Positions 37,257 through 46,720 of a DNA stretch of 64,000 nt are shown here, piece after piece. Source of the DNA: Aerococcus tenax (GTDB lineage Bacteria; Bacillota; Bacilli; Lactobacillales; Aerococcaceae); NCBI RefSeq assembly GCF_003286645.3, contig NZ_CP127382.2:496001-560000 (forward strand), in the 5' to 3' direction. Under the pieces are notes generated by a model, which searched no databases, was not told the origin of the DNA, and was given only the letters and a program-made list of their open reading frames with translations. Position 1 is the stretch's first letter. Each line of letters begins with the position of its first letter. A program made the position numbers and the translations under genes.

Positions 37257-38732
37257 ATGGCTTTTGAAAGTTTATCGGACCGCCTGCAAGGAGCGGTAGA
37301 AAAAGTCGGTAAAAAGGGAAAAATCTCAGAAGGCGACTTGCGAGAAATGATGCGGGAAGTGCGTTTGGCCTTACTCGAGGCTGACGTTAACTTTAAAGTG
37401 GTAAAAAACTTTGTTCGCAAGGTCCAGGATAAGGCCCTAAATAGTGATGTCTTAGAATCACTAAGTCCAACCCAACAAATTGTCAAAATTGTTGATGAAG
37501 AATTGACTGAATTATTGGGTGGCGAGCAAGTTGGCATTAACTATAATGAAGATGGACCAACAATTATTATGATGGCTGGTTTACAAGGGGCCGGTAAAAC
37601 CACCACGGTGGGGAAACTAGCCAATCACTTACGAGAAGAAGACCATCGCAAACCTCTCTTAGTGGCCGCCGACGTCTACCGTCCTGCTGCCATTGACCAG
37701 TTAGAAACCATTGGCCGTCAGCTGGATCTACCAGTCTTTCAACTAGGTAACCAAGTGAGCCCTGTTGAGATCGCCCAAAAGGCAGTCCTTTATGCCAAAG
37801 AGAATAACTACGATACTATCTTTATCGATACTGCCGGGCGCTTACAGATCGACCAAACCTTGATGGATGAGTTGAAGAACATCCAAGCAGCCGTCCATCC
37901 TGATGAAATTCTCTTAACAGTTGACGCCATGAGTGGTCAAGAAGCTGCTAATGTGGCTAAAACTTTTGATGAAGAATTAGCACTCACCGGGGTTGTCCTG
38001 ACTAAATTAGATGGGGATACTCGTGGTGGGGCGGCCTTGTCCATTGCCTCTATCACTGGCAAACCGATTAAATTTACCGGGGTCGGGGAAAAATTAGAAG
38101 ACATTGAAACCTTCTATCCTGACCGAATGTCTAACCGAATTTTGGGTATGGGGGACATGATGACCCTGATTGAAAAGGCCCAAAAAGAATTTGATGAAAA
38201 AGAAGCCGAAGAAATGGCAGCTAAGATGCAGGCCAATACCTACGACTTTAATGACTTCGTTAAGCAAATGGATCAAATGAACAAGATGGGCTCATTTGAA
38301 AGCATCATCAAGATGATACCGGGCTTAAATAAGATACTACCGGTTGATAAGTTAAACATCGACCCTAAAGATATGGTCCGTACCAAGGCCATTATCCAGT
38401 CCATGACCGATTATGAACGGACCCATCCGGATGAAATTAACCAAAGCCGGCGTCGGCGGATTGCTAAGGGATCAGCAACCACGGTCAACCAAGTTAACCA
38501 ATTGATTAAACAATTTAACCAAAGTCGGACCATGATGTCAGCCATGACCAATGGGGATATGAGTTCCTTATCTTCCCTAATGGGGGGCATGCCTAATGGA
38601 ATGGGGAATATGCCTAATATGCCTGGTATGGATGGTGGCCGTCGCAAGAAACAGCGGGCTCAAGAACTAGCAGCAAAACACATGAAGAAGAAATTAAATA
38701 AGCAACGTAAAAAACGTGGCAAAAAAGGGTAA
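37257..38732 (+). CDS. ffh: signal recognition particle protein Ffh
   Basis: GTPase and signal-peptide-binding subunit of the SRP. NG domain with GLQGAGKTTT (about 108), DTAGR and TKLDGDTRGG; M domain (about 325-440) with the RNA-binding SRRRRIAKGS segment; and a C-terminal tail rich in Met, Gly and Asn before a Lys-rich end. 491 residues. Operon with ylxM. Confidence 0.97.
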   Translation: MAFESLSDRLQGAVEKVGKKGKISEGDLREMMREVRLALLEADVNFKVVKNFVRKVQDKALNSDVLESLSPTQQIVKIVDEELTELLGGEQVGINYNEDGPTIIMMAGLQGAGKTTTVGKLANHLREEDHRKPLLVAADVYRPAAIDQLETIGRQLDLPVFQLGNQVSPVEIAQKAVLYAKENNYDTIFIDTAGRLQIDQTLMDELKNIQAAVHPDEILLTVDAMSGQEAANVAKTFDEELALTGVVLTKLDGDTRGGAALSIASITGKPIKFTGVGEKLEDIETFYPDRMSNRILGMGDMMTLIEKAQKEFDEKEAEEMAAKMQANTYDFNDFVKQMDQMNKMGSFESIIKMIPGLNKILPVDKLNIDPKDMVRTKAIIQSMTDYERTHPDEINQSRRRRIAKGSATTVNQVNQLIKQFNQSRTMMSAMTNGDMSSLSSLMGGMPNGMGNMPNMPGMDGGRRKKQRAQELAAKHMKKKLNKQRKKRGKKG

Positions 38733-38756
38733 ATGTGAAGGAGACTAGTGGGATAA

Positions 38757-40007
38757 ATGAAATTCGTTGAAATAGCAGCAGATGATTTTGACAAGTGGAT
38801 CAAGCAATTAGGCCGCAGTAACCACTTGCAATCGCTAGACATGGCGCGCTTAAAAGCCGCCCGTGGCCGAGAAATTCATTATTTAGCCTTAGCAGACGAC
38901 CAAGATCAGATTCTAGAAGCCTGCATTTTGGCCAGCTTACCTACCCACGTGGGTGGGGCCTTTGAATTAGAAGGCTGGCTACCTGGAGATTTAAGCAATC
39001 GCGACCAAATCATTACTTTCTTGAATGGGATTAAGGATTTTGTCAAGTCTCATAAGGGGATCTCCTTACTCGTGAAGCCAGATGTTGGGATTATTGTTAC
39101 TGATGAAAAGGCGCAAAACCCCAAAAAGATTAATGAAGATCTGGTTTCCTGGATTCAAGCAGCAGGCTTCACCTACCATTACCAAGACAAAAGACCAGAA
39201 TTTGCGGGCTTTGACTGGAATTATAAGAAGGATTTGACCACAGTGGACCCCAACAAGGTGGAAAAATCCTACCTCCATGGCGCCCAACAATCCCTCAAAC
39301 AAGCCCATAAGTATAGTACCGTGGTCCGAGAGATTACTGGAATTGAAGAAATGCCGCGCTTCTATGCTTGCTATGAGGAGACTTGTCAGCGATTGGGGAT
39401 TGCGCCTAAGGAATATCCATACTTTGAAGAAGTTTACCAAAACATTGGCAGTGCGGCCCGCTTTGTCATTGCGGAAATTAACTTCAAAGACTACCAAGCG
39501 AGTTTAGTTGAACGTCAAGAGGAATTAGAAGGAATCTTAGCGGGCTTAGATGAAGACCTGGCTAAAAATCCCAATAGCCGCAAAAAGAACAACCAAAGAC
39601 GGGAATACCAATCCCAATATGACGCTCAAGTGAAAAAGATTGCCGATGCCCAAGTCTGGGTGGATCAAGCTAAGGAAGAACAAACCGTTTTAGCAGTGGC
39701 TCTCTTTATTGAGAGTCCTTATGAGATGACCTATCTCTATTCGGGTTCAGATGAGGAATATTCCATCATCAATGCTCCTTATCTCATCCAAGATCAATCC
39801 ATCAAGCTGGCCCTAGATCATGATATTCCGGTCTATAATTTCTTAGGCATCAGTGAGCCTTTTGATGAGAATAACGGCTTGCTTCATTTCAAACAATCCT
39901 TTAACGGCTATGCGGAAAGAAATATTGGAACCTTTACTTGGTCACCACATCCCCACTTCCTCGCCCTCTATGAGAAGGTTAAACGTCTCCTCGGTCGCTA
40001 TAATTAA
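38757..40007 (+). CDS. FemX-like peptidoglycan bridge aminoacyltransferase
   Basis: A 416-residue member of the FemABX/MurM family, which use aminoacyl-tRNA to add the first bridge residue to lipid II. Two GNAT-like domains flank a coiled-coil arm (about 245-310, rich in Glu, Gln and Lys). The C-terminal segment YNFLGISEPFDENNGLLHFKQSFNG is the family signature. The gene is 24 bases after ffh. Which amino acid it transfers cannot be read from sequence. Confidence 0.88.
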   Translation: MKFVEIAADDFDKWIKQLGRSNHLQSLDMARLKAARGREIHYLALADDQDQILEACILASLPTHVGGAFELEGWLPGDLSNRDQIITFLNGIKDFVKSHKGISLLVKPDVGIIVTDEKAQNPKKINEDLVSWIQAAGFTYHYQDKRPEFAGFDWNYKKDLTTVDPNKVEKSYLHGAQQSLKQAHKYSTVVREITGIEEMPRFYACYEETCQRLGIAPKEYPYFEEVYQNIGSAARFVIAEINFKDYQASLVERQEELEGILAGLDEDLAKNPNSRKKNNQRREYQSQYDAQVKKIADAQVWVDQAKEEQTVLAVALFIESPYEMTYLYSGSDEEYSIINAPYLIQDQSIKLALDHDIPVYNFLGISEPFDENNGLLHFKQSFNGYAERNIGTFTWSPHPHFLALYEKVKRLLGRYN

Positions 40008-40023
40008 GCGCCTTGACTCTGAG

Positions 40024-40111
40024 TGAATAAAAAATAGCTCTCAAAAATCAAGCAGGATAATGAGTCAAATACTTAAGCCTATGATTGATTAAGTTTGGGA
40101 GACTATATTCA
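40024..40111 (+). other. long imperfect hairpin after the FemX-like gene
   Basis: TGAATA/TATTCA closes a two-level imperfect hairpin that includes AATCAA/TTGATT. Its architecture recalls the modular repeats, but the conserved TGGAA/TGAA loop and end motifs are missing. It may be a decayed relative or an unrelated 3' UTR structure. Confidence 0.35.
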
Positions 40112-40126
40112 AATTACCTATTAACA

Positions 40127-40152
40127 AGCTTCGCTTCTAGCGGGGCTTTTTT
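40127..40152 (+). terminator. terminator of the ffh/FemX unit
   Basis: AGCTTCGCT (40127-40135) pairs with AGCGGGGCT (40139-40147) with two G-U pairs, followed by TTTTTT. Confidence 0.8.
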
Positions 40153-40244
40153 AGTGGAAATGTAAATGATTTGCTATGTTTTTTTAGATAGGGTATTTTA
40201 GTAGTTAGTCAGTAATCACATTCAAGGGGAGGTTGATCATTTTT

Positions 40245-41960
40245 ATGCAAGTGTTTTCCTATTTGAAGAGTTATCGCTGGCGGATTTTGCTAGTGAGTGC
40301 TTTAACTTTTGGTAACGCCCTAGGGGAATTATTTTTACCACGTTTAATGGCTGAAGTGGTTGACCAAGGGGTGGCTCAAGGGGATACCTCATTTATTTTA
40401 AAAATTGGGAGCTTGATGCTGGTGGTCGTGCTGTTGACAGTGATTTGTCGGGGATCAGCGGCCTTTCATTCTGCCAAAGTTGCCATGGGTTTTTCTCGCG
40501 ATGTCAGACATGCTATCTATACCAAGGTCAACCATATGACCTTTGATGACACCGAACATTTTGGCATTTCATCCTTAATCACGCGAACGACAGATGATGT
40601 CAGCCAGGTAGAACAAATGGCGCTTATGGGACTAAGGCCTTGGGTGCGTGGTCCGCTCATGTTTATTGGGGGCCTGATTATGGCCATGCTAACCAACATG
40701 CAATTATCCGTTATTATATTATTGAGTATTCCCTTTTTATTTTTGGGGATGTGGGTCATTATCAAGAAGGCCCTCCCTTATTTTCCCCGTTTACAAGGGA
40801 AGTTAGACCGGATCAACCTGCTCTTTCGCCAGCGTTTGACCGGTTTAAAAGTGATTCGGGCCTTTAATAAGAATGACTATGAAGAAGCCGTCTTTAGTCA
40901 GGCCAATGATGAATATTATCAAATCGCCTTAAAGGTCAACAATTTAATGATTACGGTCATGCCGATTCTTTCCACGGTTTTAAATCTAGGAATTGTTGCC
41001 ATTGCCTATTTTGGGGCTCATTTAATTAGCCAGGGAAGTTTAGAGATTGGTGGTTTAATGGCCTATCTCCAGTATATTACCCAGGTCTTAACGGCCTTAA
41101 TTATGATTTGTAACTTACTTACTATGTTGCCACGGACCGTGACTTCAACGGAAAGAATCAGTGAAGTTTTAGCTTATCCTCAAGCAGAAATGATTGGCGA
41201 TAAGCTACTTACCGAGCCCATTAGTCGGGTAGAGGCTAAGGATTTAACTTTTTATTATCCAGGAGCGGCCTTACCTGCCCTAGATAAGATTAATTTCTCT
41301 TTAAGTAAAGCGGAAAGCCTAGGGATCATTGGTGGAACCGGGTCAGGGAAATCAACCCTCTTAAAACTCCTCTTACAGTTTTACCCACCCAGTGAGGGCG
41401 AGCTCTTAATCAATGGTCATGCCATTGAAAGTTTAGCGCCAGGATCGGTTCGCCAGTACATTTCTTATATTCCCCAACAGAATTTCTTCTTTACCAAGAC
41501 TGTGGGGGAAAATCTATCTTATGCGGATGAATCCGTCACCGATACTGCTATGGAGAACAACCTAGATATCGCTCAGGCTAGGGACTTTTTATCGGATCGT
41601 CCCTTAGCTGACCGCATGGTTCGAGGTGGGGTCAATTTTTCCGGTGGGCAACGCCAGCGCTTGGCCATTGCCCGGGCTCTTAGCCGCCGGGTTCCCCTTT
41701 ACTTATTTGATGATTCTTTTTCAGCTTTAGACTATCAAACGGATTATCAATTGCGCCAAGCCCTAAAAGATAACTTGGGCGATGCCATGTTAATTATTGT
41801 GGCGCAAAGAGTGGCCACCATCCGCCATGCCGATAAGATCCTGGTCTTAGATGAGGGCAAGGTCAGTGCATATGGCAGCCACGAAGAGCTTATGAAGCAT
41901 TCTAAACTCTATCGTGAAATTGTTATTAGTCAAGGGGAGGAGGATGACATCCATGGCTAG
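40245..41960 (+). CDS. heterodimeric ABC exporter, subunit with degenerate Walker B
   Basis: A fused membrane-ATPase ABC exporter half of 571 residues: six membrane helices (1-300), Walker A GGTGSGKST, signature NFSGGQRQRLA and Walker B LFDDSFSALD. The catalytic Glu after Walker B is Asp, so its own ATP site is probably inactive. The start ATG at 40245 lies 12 bases after GGGGAGG; a TTG at 40233 touches that site. It overlaps the next gene by eight bases. Family members (LmrC/YheI type) export drugs or lipids; the substrate here is unknown. Confidence 0.9.
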   Translation: MQVFSYLKSYRWRILLVSALTFGNALGELFLPRLMAEVVDQGVAQGDTSFILKIGSLMLVVVLLTVICRGSAAFHSAKVAMGFSRDVRHAIYTKVNHMTFDDTEHFGISSLITRTTDDVSQVEQMALMGLRPWVRGPLMFIGGLIMAMLTNMQLSVIILLSIPFLFLGMWVIIKKALPYFPRLQGKLDRINLLFRQRLTGLKVIRAFNKNDYEEAVFSQANDEYYQIALKVNNLMITVMPILSTVLNLGIVAIAYFGAHLISQGSLEIGGLMAYLQYITQVLTALIMICNLLTMLPRTVTSTERISEVLAYPQAEMIGDKLLTEPISRVEAKDLTFYYPGAALPALDKINFSLSKAESLGIIGGTGSGKSTLLKLLLQFYPPSEGELLINGHAIESLAPGSVRQYISYIPQQNFFFTKTVGENLSYADESVTDTAMENNLDIAQARDFLSDRPLADRMVRGGVNFSGGQRQRLAIARALSRRVPLYLFDDSFSALDYQTDYQLRQALKDNLGDAMLIIVAQRVATIRHADKILVLDEGKVSAYGSHEELMKHSKLYREIVISQGEEDDIHG

Positions 41961-43710
41961 GAAGAAACACCAAAGTAGCCAAGCTAATTTGCTCCGTTTA
42001 ATCAAACATTTAGGCAAGTACCATTGGCTGCTCATTTTTAGCTTGTTAGCGACTATTGTGATTGCAGCCTGTGATATTATCGCTCCTCGGATTATGGGAG
42101 ACTTAACCAATGGCATTGCAGCCGACATCAGCCAGGGCCAGGCTATTAATTTTGACCAGATCAAGGTTTTCTGTCTCTACCTTATTGCCATCTACCTGGT
42201 CCTGGGCCTTTTTCGTTACTTTCAAGGTCGCTTGCTGACCTATTTGGCTCAATCCTTTATCAAGGAATTGCGCCAAGCCGTCTCGGAAAAAATCAAGAAA
42301 ATCCCCCTGTCCTTCTTTGACCAACAATTGACTGGGGACTTATTGAGTCGGATGACCAATGACATTGAAAGCTTGGGACGTAATATTCAGCAAAGTATTG
42401 ACCAAGTCTTTTATGGGGCTATTCTCTTAGTCGGCATTTTGATTATGATGCTTAGAATTTCAGTCACCATGACGGGAATTTTCTTTATTACGATTCCGCT
42501 GTCCTTTTTTGCAACCCGCTTCATCACCTCACGGTCGCAGAAATATTTTCGGGCCAAGGCGAAGGGCCTGGGAGCTATTGTGGGCTACATTGAGGAAAGT
42601 TTCACCGGGACTGATTTGATTAAGGCCTATAATTATCAAGACCGGGCTGACCAAGAATTTCAGCGTTATAATAACCATCTCTATGAAGTCTCTTACCATG
42701 CCAGTTTTATGGCGGGAATCTTACTGCCAGTGATGACCTTTATCAGTAATATTGGCTACGTGGCCATTGCCATTGTGGGAGGGTTACTTGTCCTAGGACA
42801 GAGAATTTTAATTGGGGATGTTTTGGCTTTTATCCAATATAGTCAAAAAATTACCCGGCCCATTAATACCATTGCTGAAATGGCTACTCTTCTCCAAGAA
42901 ACCCTGGCCTCGGCCGACCGGATCTTTGAATTATTAGATGCTCCCGAAGTGGTTGAGGATAGCACTTATGAAATAGAGCCGCCGATTGAAAGTATTGTTT
43001 TTGACCATGTTGGCTTTGCCTATGAGGAAGAGATGATTATTAAAGACTTGAATCTCCAAGTTGAAAAAGGTCAAACTATAGCGATTGTAGGACCAACGGG
43101 GGCAGGAAAATCGACCCTGATTTCTTTATTGTTGCGGTTCTATGATGTTAACCGCGGGGCAATTCGCGTCAACGGTATTGATATCCGCCAAGCCAGCCGG
43201 GAAAACCTGCGTCAGTTTTTTGGCATGGTGCTTCAAGATACCTGGCTCCAGCAGGGGACCATTGCGGATAATATCCGTTATGGGGCCGAGGGAGCTAGCG
43301 ATGAAGAAGTGGTTCAAGCAGCCAAGGATGCTCATTGCTATCACTTTATTCAAAGCTTGCCTGATGGTTTTAATACCCTATTGAATGAAGAAGCTAATAA
43401 TATTTCTCAAGGGCAAAAGCAATTAATTACCATTGCCCGGGCCTTTATCTCTAACCCTGAAGTCATGATTCTTGATGAAGCCACCTCGTCAGTGGACACC
43501 CGTACCGAACAACTTATCCAGTCAGCCATGGCTAAGCTCATGCAAGGGCGGACCAACTTTGTGATTGCCCACCGTTTGTCCACTATTGTGGAAGCTGATA
43601 AAATTCTGGTCCTGGACCAGGGGGATATTGTTGAACAAGGAAGCCATGAAGAATTACTGGCTAAAAAGGGCAAATACGCCCAACTCTACCAAAGTCAATT
43701 TAATGATTAA
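41953..43710 (+). CDS. heterodimeric ABC exporter, subunit with degenerate signature
   Basis: A 585-residue half exporter with six membrane helices, Walker A GPTGAGKST, signature NISQGQKQLITIA (SQGQ instead of SGGQ) and intact Walker B with catalytic Glu (ILDEATSSVD). With the upstream subunit this forms one consensus and one degenerate ATP site, the pattern of LmrCD/TM287-288 type heterodimers. Start 41953 is chosen because GGAGG lies nine bases upstream; ATGGCTAG overlaps the preceding stop. Confidence 0.9.
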   Translation: MARKKHQSSQANLLRLIKHLGKYHWLLIFSLLATIVIAACDIIAPRIMGDLTNGIAADISQGQAINFDQIKVFCLYLIAIYLVLGLFRYFQGRLLTYLAQSFIKELRQAVSEKIKKIPLSFFDQQLTGDLLSRMTNDIESLGRNIQQSIDQVFYGAILLVGILIMMLRISVTMTGIFFITIPLSFFATRFITSRSQKYFRAKAKGLGAIVGYIEESFTGTDLIKAYNYQDRADQEFQRYNNHLYEVSYHASFMAGILLPVMTFISNIGYVAIAIVGGLLVLGQRILIGDVLAFIQYSQKITRPINTIAEMATLLQETLASADRIFELLDAPEVVEDSTYEIEPPIESIVFDHVGFAYEEEMIIKDLNLQVEKGQTIAIVGPTGAGKSTLISLLLRFYDVNRGAIRVNGIDIRQASRENLRQFFGMVLQDTWLQQGTIADNIRYGAEGASDEEVVQAAKDAHCYHFIQSLPDGFNTLLNEEANNISQGQKQLITIARAFISNPEVMILDEATSSVDTRTEQLIQSAMAKLMQGRTNFVIAHRLSTIVEADKILVLDQGDIVEQGSHEELLAKKGKYAQLYQSQFND

Positions 43711-43716
43711 TGAACA

Positions 43717-43829
43717 GAGTACGAGGTGACAAAAAAAGTGAAACGCTGGAAGAAATATGGGGTAATCCTTGAAAAGGATTGCCAAATATTTCTGAAGAGG
43801 AGTTCACTTTTGTCACCGAGCAGATTTGA
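43717..43829 (+). repeat. modular hairpin repeat, copy D
   Basis: The unit starts six bases after the ABC exporter stop. Outer helix GACAAAAAAAGTGAAA with TTCACTTTTGTCAC, CGCTGGAAG/CTGAAGAG loop, inner helix AAATAT plus AATCC. Nearly identical to B2 in reverse orientation. End motif GAGCAGATTTGA. Confidence 0.9.
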
Positions 43830-43832
43830 ACA

Positions 43833-43849
43833 GAGTGCGACAGTCACGC
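43833..43849 (+). repeat. modular hairpin repeat, remnant after copy D
   Basis: GAGTGCGACAGTCACGC is the start of another unit, cut off after the first 17 bases. The same remnant follows copy F. Confidence 0.65.
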
Positions 43850-43862
43850 TAAATAACAAAAT

Positions 43863-43892
43863 TGCTGGGAAGAAAATAAGCCCAGCTTTTTT
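43863..43892 (+). terminator. terminator of the ABC exporter operon
   Basis: GCTGGG (43864-43869) pairs with CCCAGC (43881-43886), followed by TTTTTT. It lies directly after repeat D. Confidence 0.78.
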
Positions 43893-43956
43893 ATGTATCA
43901 AACTTCGTAAAAAATGCCTTTCAAAAGTCGGTTTTGCTCTAGGGTAGGGCTAACTT

Positions 43957-44646
43957 TTGAAACATTTTTCTTATCTTTCTATTTCTGTATTTTTGGGGGC
44001 TGTGCTATTATTAAAGCGAGAAAAGAAGGGGGTTGTTGGTAGGATGGGAAGTCTGCTCTTTCTATTAGGAGTCCTGGCTTTAATGGTCGGTTTAATGACT
44101 AGAGAGTATCTTTTTATGGGCTTAGTAAGCCTGTTTCTCTTCGCTCTATACTTTTATTTCTTTGCCAGCGCTTCTTGGTTGGCTATAATTTTATTGGTTT
44201 TAGGATTTTCTCTTTTGGCTTTTGAATTTATTTTACCCACGATGGGCCTTTTAGGCGTGATGGGTCTAGGGGTGATTTATCTGTCCTTATGGCTATTGCA
44301 GGGAAATTGGCTAAGGGCCTTAATAGACGGTACCCTAGCCTTAGCAATTGCCCTAGTCACGGTTTTAATCTTTACCCGCTTGGGTTTTCAATTGCCTTTT
44401 ACTAAGAAAATAGTTTTAGACACTTCACTGACTGAAGCGGAGGGCTTCCAGTCCTTAGCTGACTCATCTAAATATCTCAATCAAAGGGCGATCGCAGTAA
44501 CTGATTGCCGTCCAGTGGGCAAAGCTCGCTTCTCTAATGGGGAAATTCTCGAAGTCCTTAGTCAGTATCACTATATAGAGAAAGGAAGCGAAGTGACAGT
44601 CGTTAAGGTGAAGAATGATCGCTTGCTGGTCGCTGAAATAAAATAA
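43957..44646 (+). CDS. NfeD-like membrane protein, partner of flotillin
   Basis: A 229-residue protein with about five membrane helices and a C-terminal OB-fold (NQRAIAVTDCRPVGKARFSNGEILEV, ending LLVAEIK), the short NfeD class without protease domain. It lies 58 bases upstream of floA, the conserved NfeD-flotillin pairing. The start is uncertain: TTG at 43957 is the first possible after a stop, while ATG at 44044 would give 200 residues and removes the first helix. Confidence 0.8.
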   Translation: MKHFSYLSISVFLGAVLLLKREKKGVVGRMGSLLFLLGVLALMVGLMTREYLFMGLVSLFLFALYFYFFASASWLAIILLVLGFSLLAFEFILPTMGLLGVMGLGVIYLSLWLLQGNWLRALIDGTLALAIALVTVLIFTRLGFQLPFTKKIVLDTSLTEAEGFQSLADSSKYLNQRAIAVTDCRPVGKARFSNGEILEVLSQYHYIEKGSEVTVVKVKNDRLLVAEIK

Positions 44647-44704
44647 GTCGATCAGGTAAAAATTGTTTAAGTTGGGAAAAGTAATACAGAAAGGATGGCA
44701 GCCC

Positions 44705-45688
44705 ATGACTAACCTACAAGCTGGAACCTTTTTAATTATGATGGTTCTGCTCTTGACATTAATTATTCTCTTTTTTGTTTTTGTGCCTATTGGTTTATGG
44801 ATCACGGCCTATTTTTCCGGAGTTAAGGTAGGGATTGGAAATCTGATTGGTATGCGTTTGCGTCGGGTGAATCCTTCCCGCATCATTAAACCAATGATCA
44901 AAGCCACTAAGGCTGGTCTAGCTATTGATATTAATGAACTCGAAGCGCACTATCTGGCAGGTGGCGATGTGAACTCGGTGGTTGACGCTTTGATTGCAGC
45001 CCAAAGAGCCAATATTGACTTGGAATTTAAGCAAGCGGCCGCCATCGATTTGGCTGGTCGTGATGTTTTTGAAGCTGTCCAAGTCTCAGTTACCCCTAAG
45101 GTCATTGAAACCCCAATTATTGCTGGGGTAGCCCGTAACGGAATTGAGGTCAAGGCTAAGGCCAAGGTTACTGTCCGCGCTAACATTGAACGCTTGGTTG
45201 GTGGGGCAGGAGAAGAAACCATTATTGCCCGGGTTGGTGAAGGTATTGTCACCACAGTGGGGAGCTCGCAAAATCACTCAGAGGTCTTGGAGAATCCAGA
45301 TTCCATTTCCCAAACTATCCTCCGCAAGGGACTGGACTCAGGAACCGCTTATGAGATCTTGTCAATTGATATTGCTGATGTTGATGTCGGAAGAAATATT
45401 GGCGCGAAATTACAGGCTGAACAGGCGGAGGCTGATAAACGAATTGCCCAAGCTAAGGCAGAAGAACGCCGGGCTTTAGCGGTCGCTGAGGAACAAGAAA
45501 ATGTCGCCAAGACCCAGGAAATGCGCGCTAAGGTGGTAGAAGCCCAGTCTAAGGTTCCCCTAGCTATGGCCAGTGCCTTAGAATCAGGCCATTTGGGAGT
45601 TATGGACTATTATCGGATGCAAAATGTTCAAGCGGATACTGATATGCGCCAATCTCTAGCCCATGAGGATAAGTCAGGTGATAAATAA
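44705..45688 (+). CDS. floA: flotillin-like membrane-microdomain scaffold FloA
   Basis: 327-residue FloA/YqfA: an N-terminal membrane hairpin (about 10-30), the conserved SPFH-like domain ([20 protein letters not shown]), then a coiled coil rich in Ala, Glu and Lys (about 235-285). FloA organises functional membrane microdomains. Start 44705 follows AAAGGATGG. The stop overlaps the next ATG by one base. Confidence 0.94.
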   Translation: MTNLQAGTFLIMMVLLLTLIILFFVFVPIGLWITAYFSGVKVGIGNLIGMRLRRVNPSRIIKPMIKATKAGLAIDINELEAHYLAGGDVNSVVDALIAAQRANIDLEFKQAAAIDLAGRDVFEAVQVSVTPKVIETPIIAGVARNGIEVKAKAKVTVRANIERLVGGAGEETIIARVGEGIVTTVGSSQNHSEVLENPDSISQTILRKGLDSGTAYEILSIDIADVDVGRNIGAKLQAEQAEADKRIAQAKAEERRALAVAEEQENVAKTQEMRAKVVEAQSKVPLAMASALESGHLGVMDYYRMQNVQADTDMRQSLAHEDKSGDK

Positions 45689-46263
45689 TGGATAAGGCAG
45701 AGTGGAGGCAGCTTTTTAAAGAAGTGAAATTGGTCTGGTCCCTCATCAAAGAAGAAATAGCTCATTCTGACAACCAAGGGGACCCGGCCCTCCAGGACGA
45801 AGAAGATCAGAAGGAAGAAAACAGTCAAGTGATTGTAAGTGAGGATGAAGCTAGGGAGGAGATCTCTCCCAAAAGTCAGCAAGATTCTTCTCGCCCGCCT
45901 CACTTGACTAAGTCTAATCGTCAAAGCATTGCCTTAGAAAGAGACAAGCAGGACCTGAAGAAAAAAATCCTCAAGCTAGCTGACAAAGCTGAAGATTTAG
46001 ACTTGGATAAAGGGCAAGAAGAGCCTAAGCAGACCAATGTCGTTGACTTTGATTTGATTGCCAAAGACGAACAAGCCTTCAAGGATTATTTAGACCGTGA
46101 GCTGCGGGAAACTTATGCGGATCTTGATGATTTTCAAGATCTTCCCCTAACAGCTGAGGAACAGCCCTCTGTTTTAACCACGGCTACTCCCCGCCTTTCT
46201 AAAGAAAATTTAGGTCAGGCCATTCGCTATAAAGAAATCCTTGACCGGCCCAAGGGCTGGTAA
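45688..46263 (+). CDS. acidic hypothetical protein in the flotillin operon
   Basis: A 191-residue soluble, highly charged protein with no recognised domain. The middle (about 25-130) is rich in Glu, Asp, Lys and Ser and probably disordered. The end NLGQAIRYKEILDRPKGW resembles a short C-terminal motif (EIL.PK) found in small Firmicutes proteins; that comparison is from memory. Its ATG overlaps the floA stop, so it is translationally coupled and a candidate partner of FloA/NfeD. Confidence 0.75.
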   Translation: MDKAEWRQLFKEVKLVWSLIKEEIAHSDNQGDPALQDEEDQKEENSQVIVSEDEAREEISPKSQQDSSRPPHLTKSNRQSIALERDKQDLKKKILKLADKAEDLDLDKGQEEPKQTNVVDFDLIAKDEQAFKDYLDRELRETYADLDDFQDLPLTAEEQPSVLTTATPRLSKENLGQAIRYKEILDRPKGW

Positions 46264-46331
46264 AAAAACTGGGAGGTTCCGGTTGTCAGCCTGAAAAGAA
46301 AAAACGAATAGCTACCAGCAATAAATTTCAG

Positions 46332-46355
46332 CTGTAAAGAAAAAATACTTTACAG
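46332..46355 (+). promoter_or_regulatory. perfect inverted repeat overlapping the rpsP -35 region
   Basis: CTGTAAAG (46332-46339) and CTTTACAG (46348-46355) are separated by 8 bases. The right arm covers the -35 hexamer. It may be an operator or an inefficient terminator of the floA unit; there is no T tract. Confidence 0.45.
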
Positions 46356-46377
46356 ACTCCTTAGAATTTGCTATAGT
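46349..46377 (+). promoter_or_regulatory. promoter of rpsP
   Basis: TTTACA (46349-46354), 17 bases, TATAGT (46372-46377) with an upstream TGC. Confidence 0.75.
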
Positions 46378-46432
46378 ATAGCAATGTGAATAAAAGATTG
46401 GAAAAATAAAAACACAAGGAGGAATTTTATTC

Positions 46433-46705
46433 ATGGCAGTTAAATTACGCTTAAAACGTATGGGATCAAAACGTAACCCATTTTACCGTATCGTCGCAGC
46501 AGATGCGCGTTCACCACGTGACGGACGTATCATTGAAAAGATTGGTACCTATAACCCAACTACCCAACCTGAAGAAGTTGTTTTAGATGAAGAACTTGCT
46601 TTAAAATGGTTAGGAAACGGTGCTCAACCAACTGATACTGTTCGTAACATTCTTTCTCGTCAAGGAATTATGCAAAAACATCACGAAGCTAAGCATAATA
46701 AATAA
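46433..46705 (+). CDS. rpsP: 30S ribosomal protein S16
   Basis: 90-residue ribosomal protein with [20 protein letters not shown] and the [14 protein letters not shown] segment. The start follows AAGGAGG. It is 15 bases before khpA, the standard Firmicutes pair. Confidence 0.97.
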   Translation: MAVKLRLKRMGSKRNPFYRIVAADARSPRDGRIIEKIGTYNPTTQPEEVVLDEELALKWLGNGAQPTDTVRNILSRQGIMQKHHEAKHNK

Positions 46706-46720
46706 AGATAGGTGAATTGC

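Noticed and set aside
45688..46432. T-box or riboswitch upstream of rpsP
   Set aside because: Only a simple inverted repeat is present; there is no specifier loop, T-box motif or known aptamer core.
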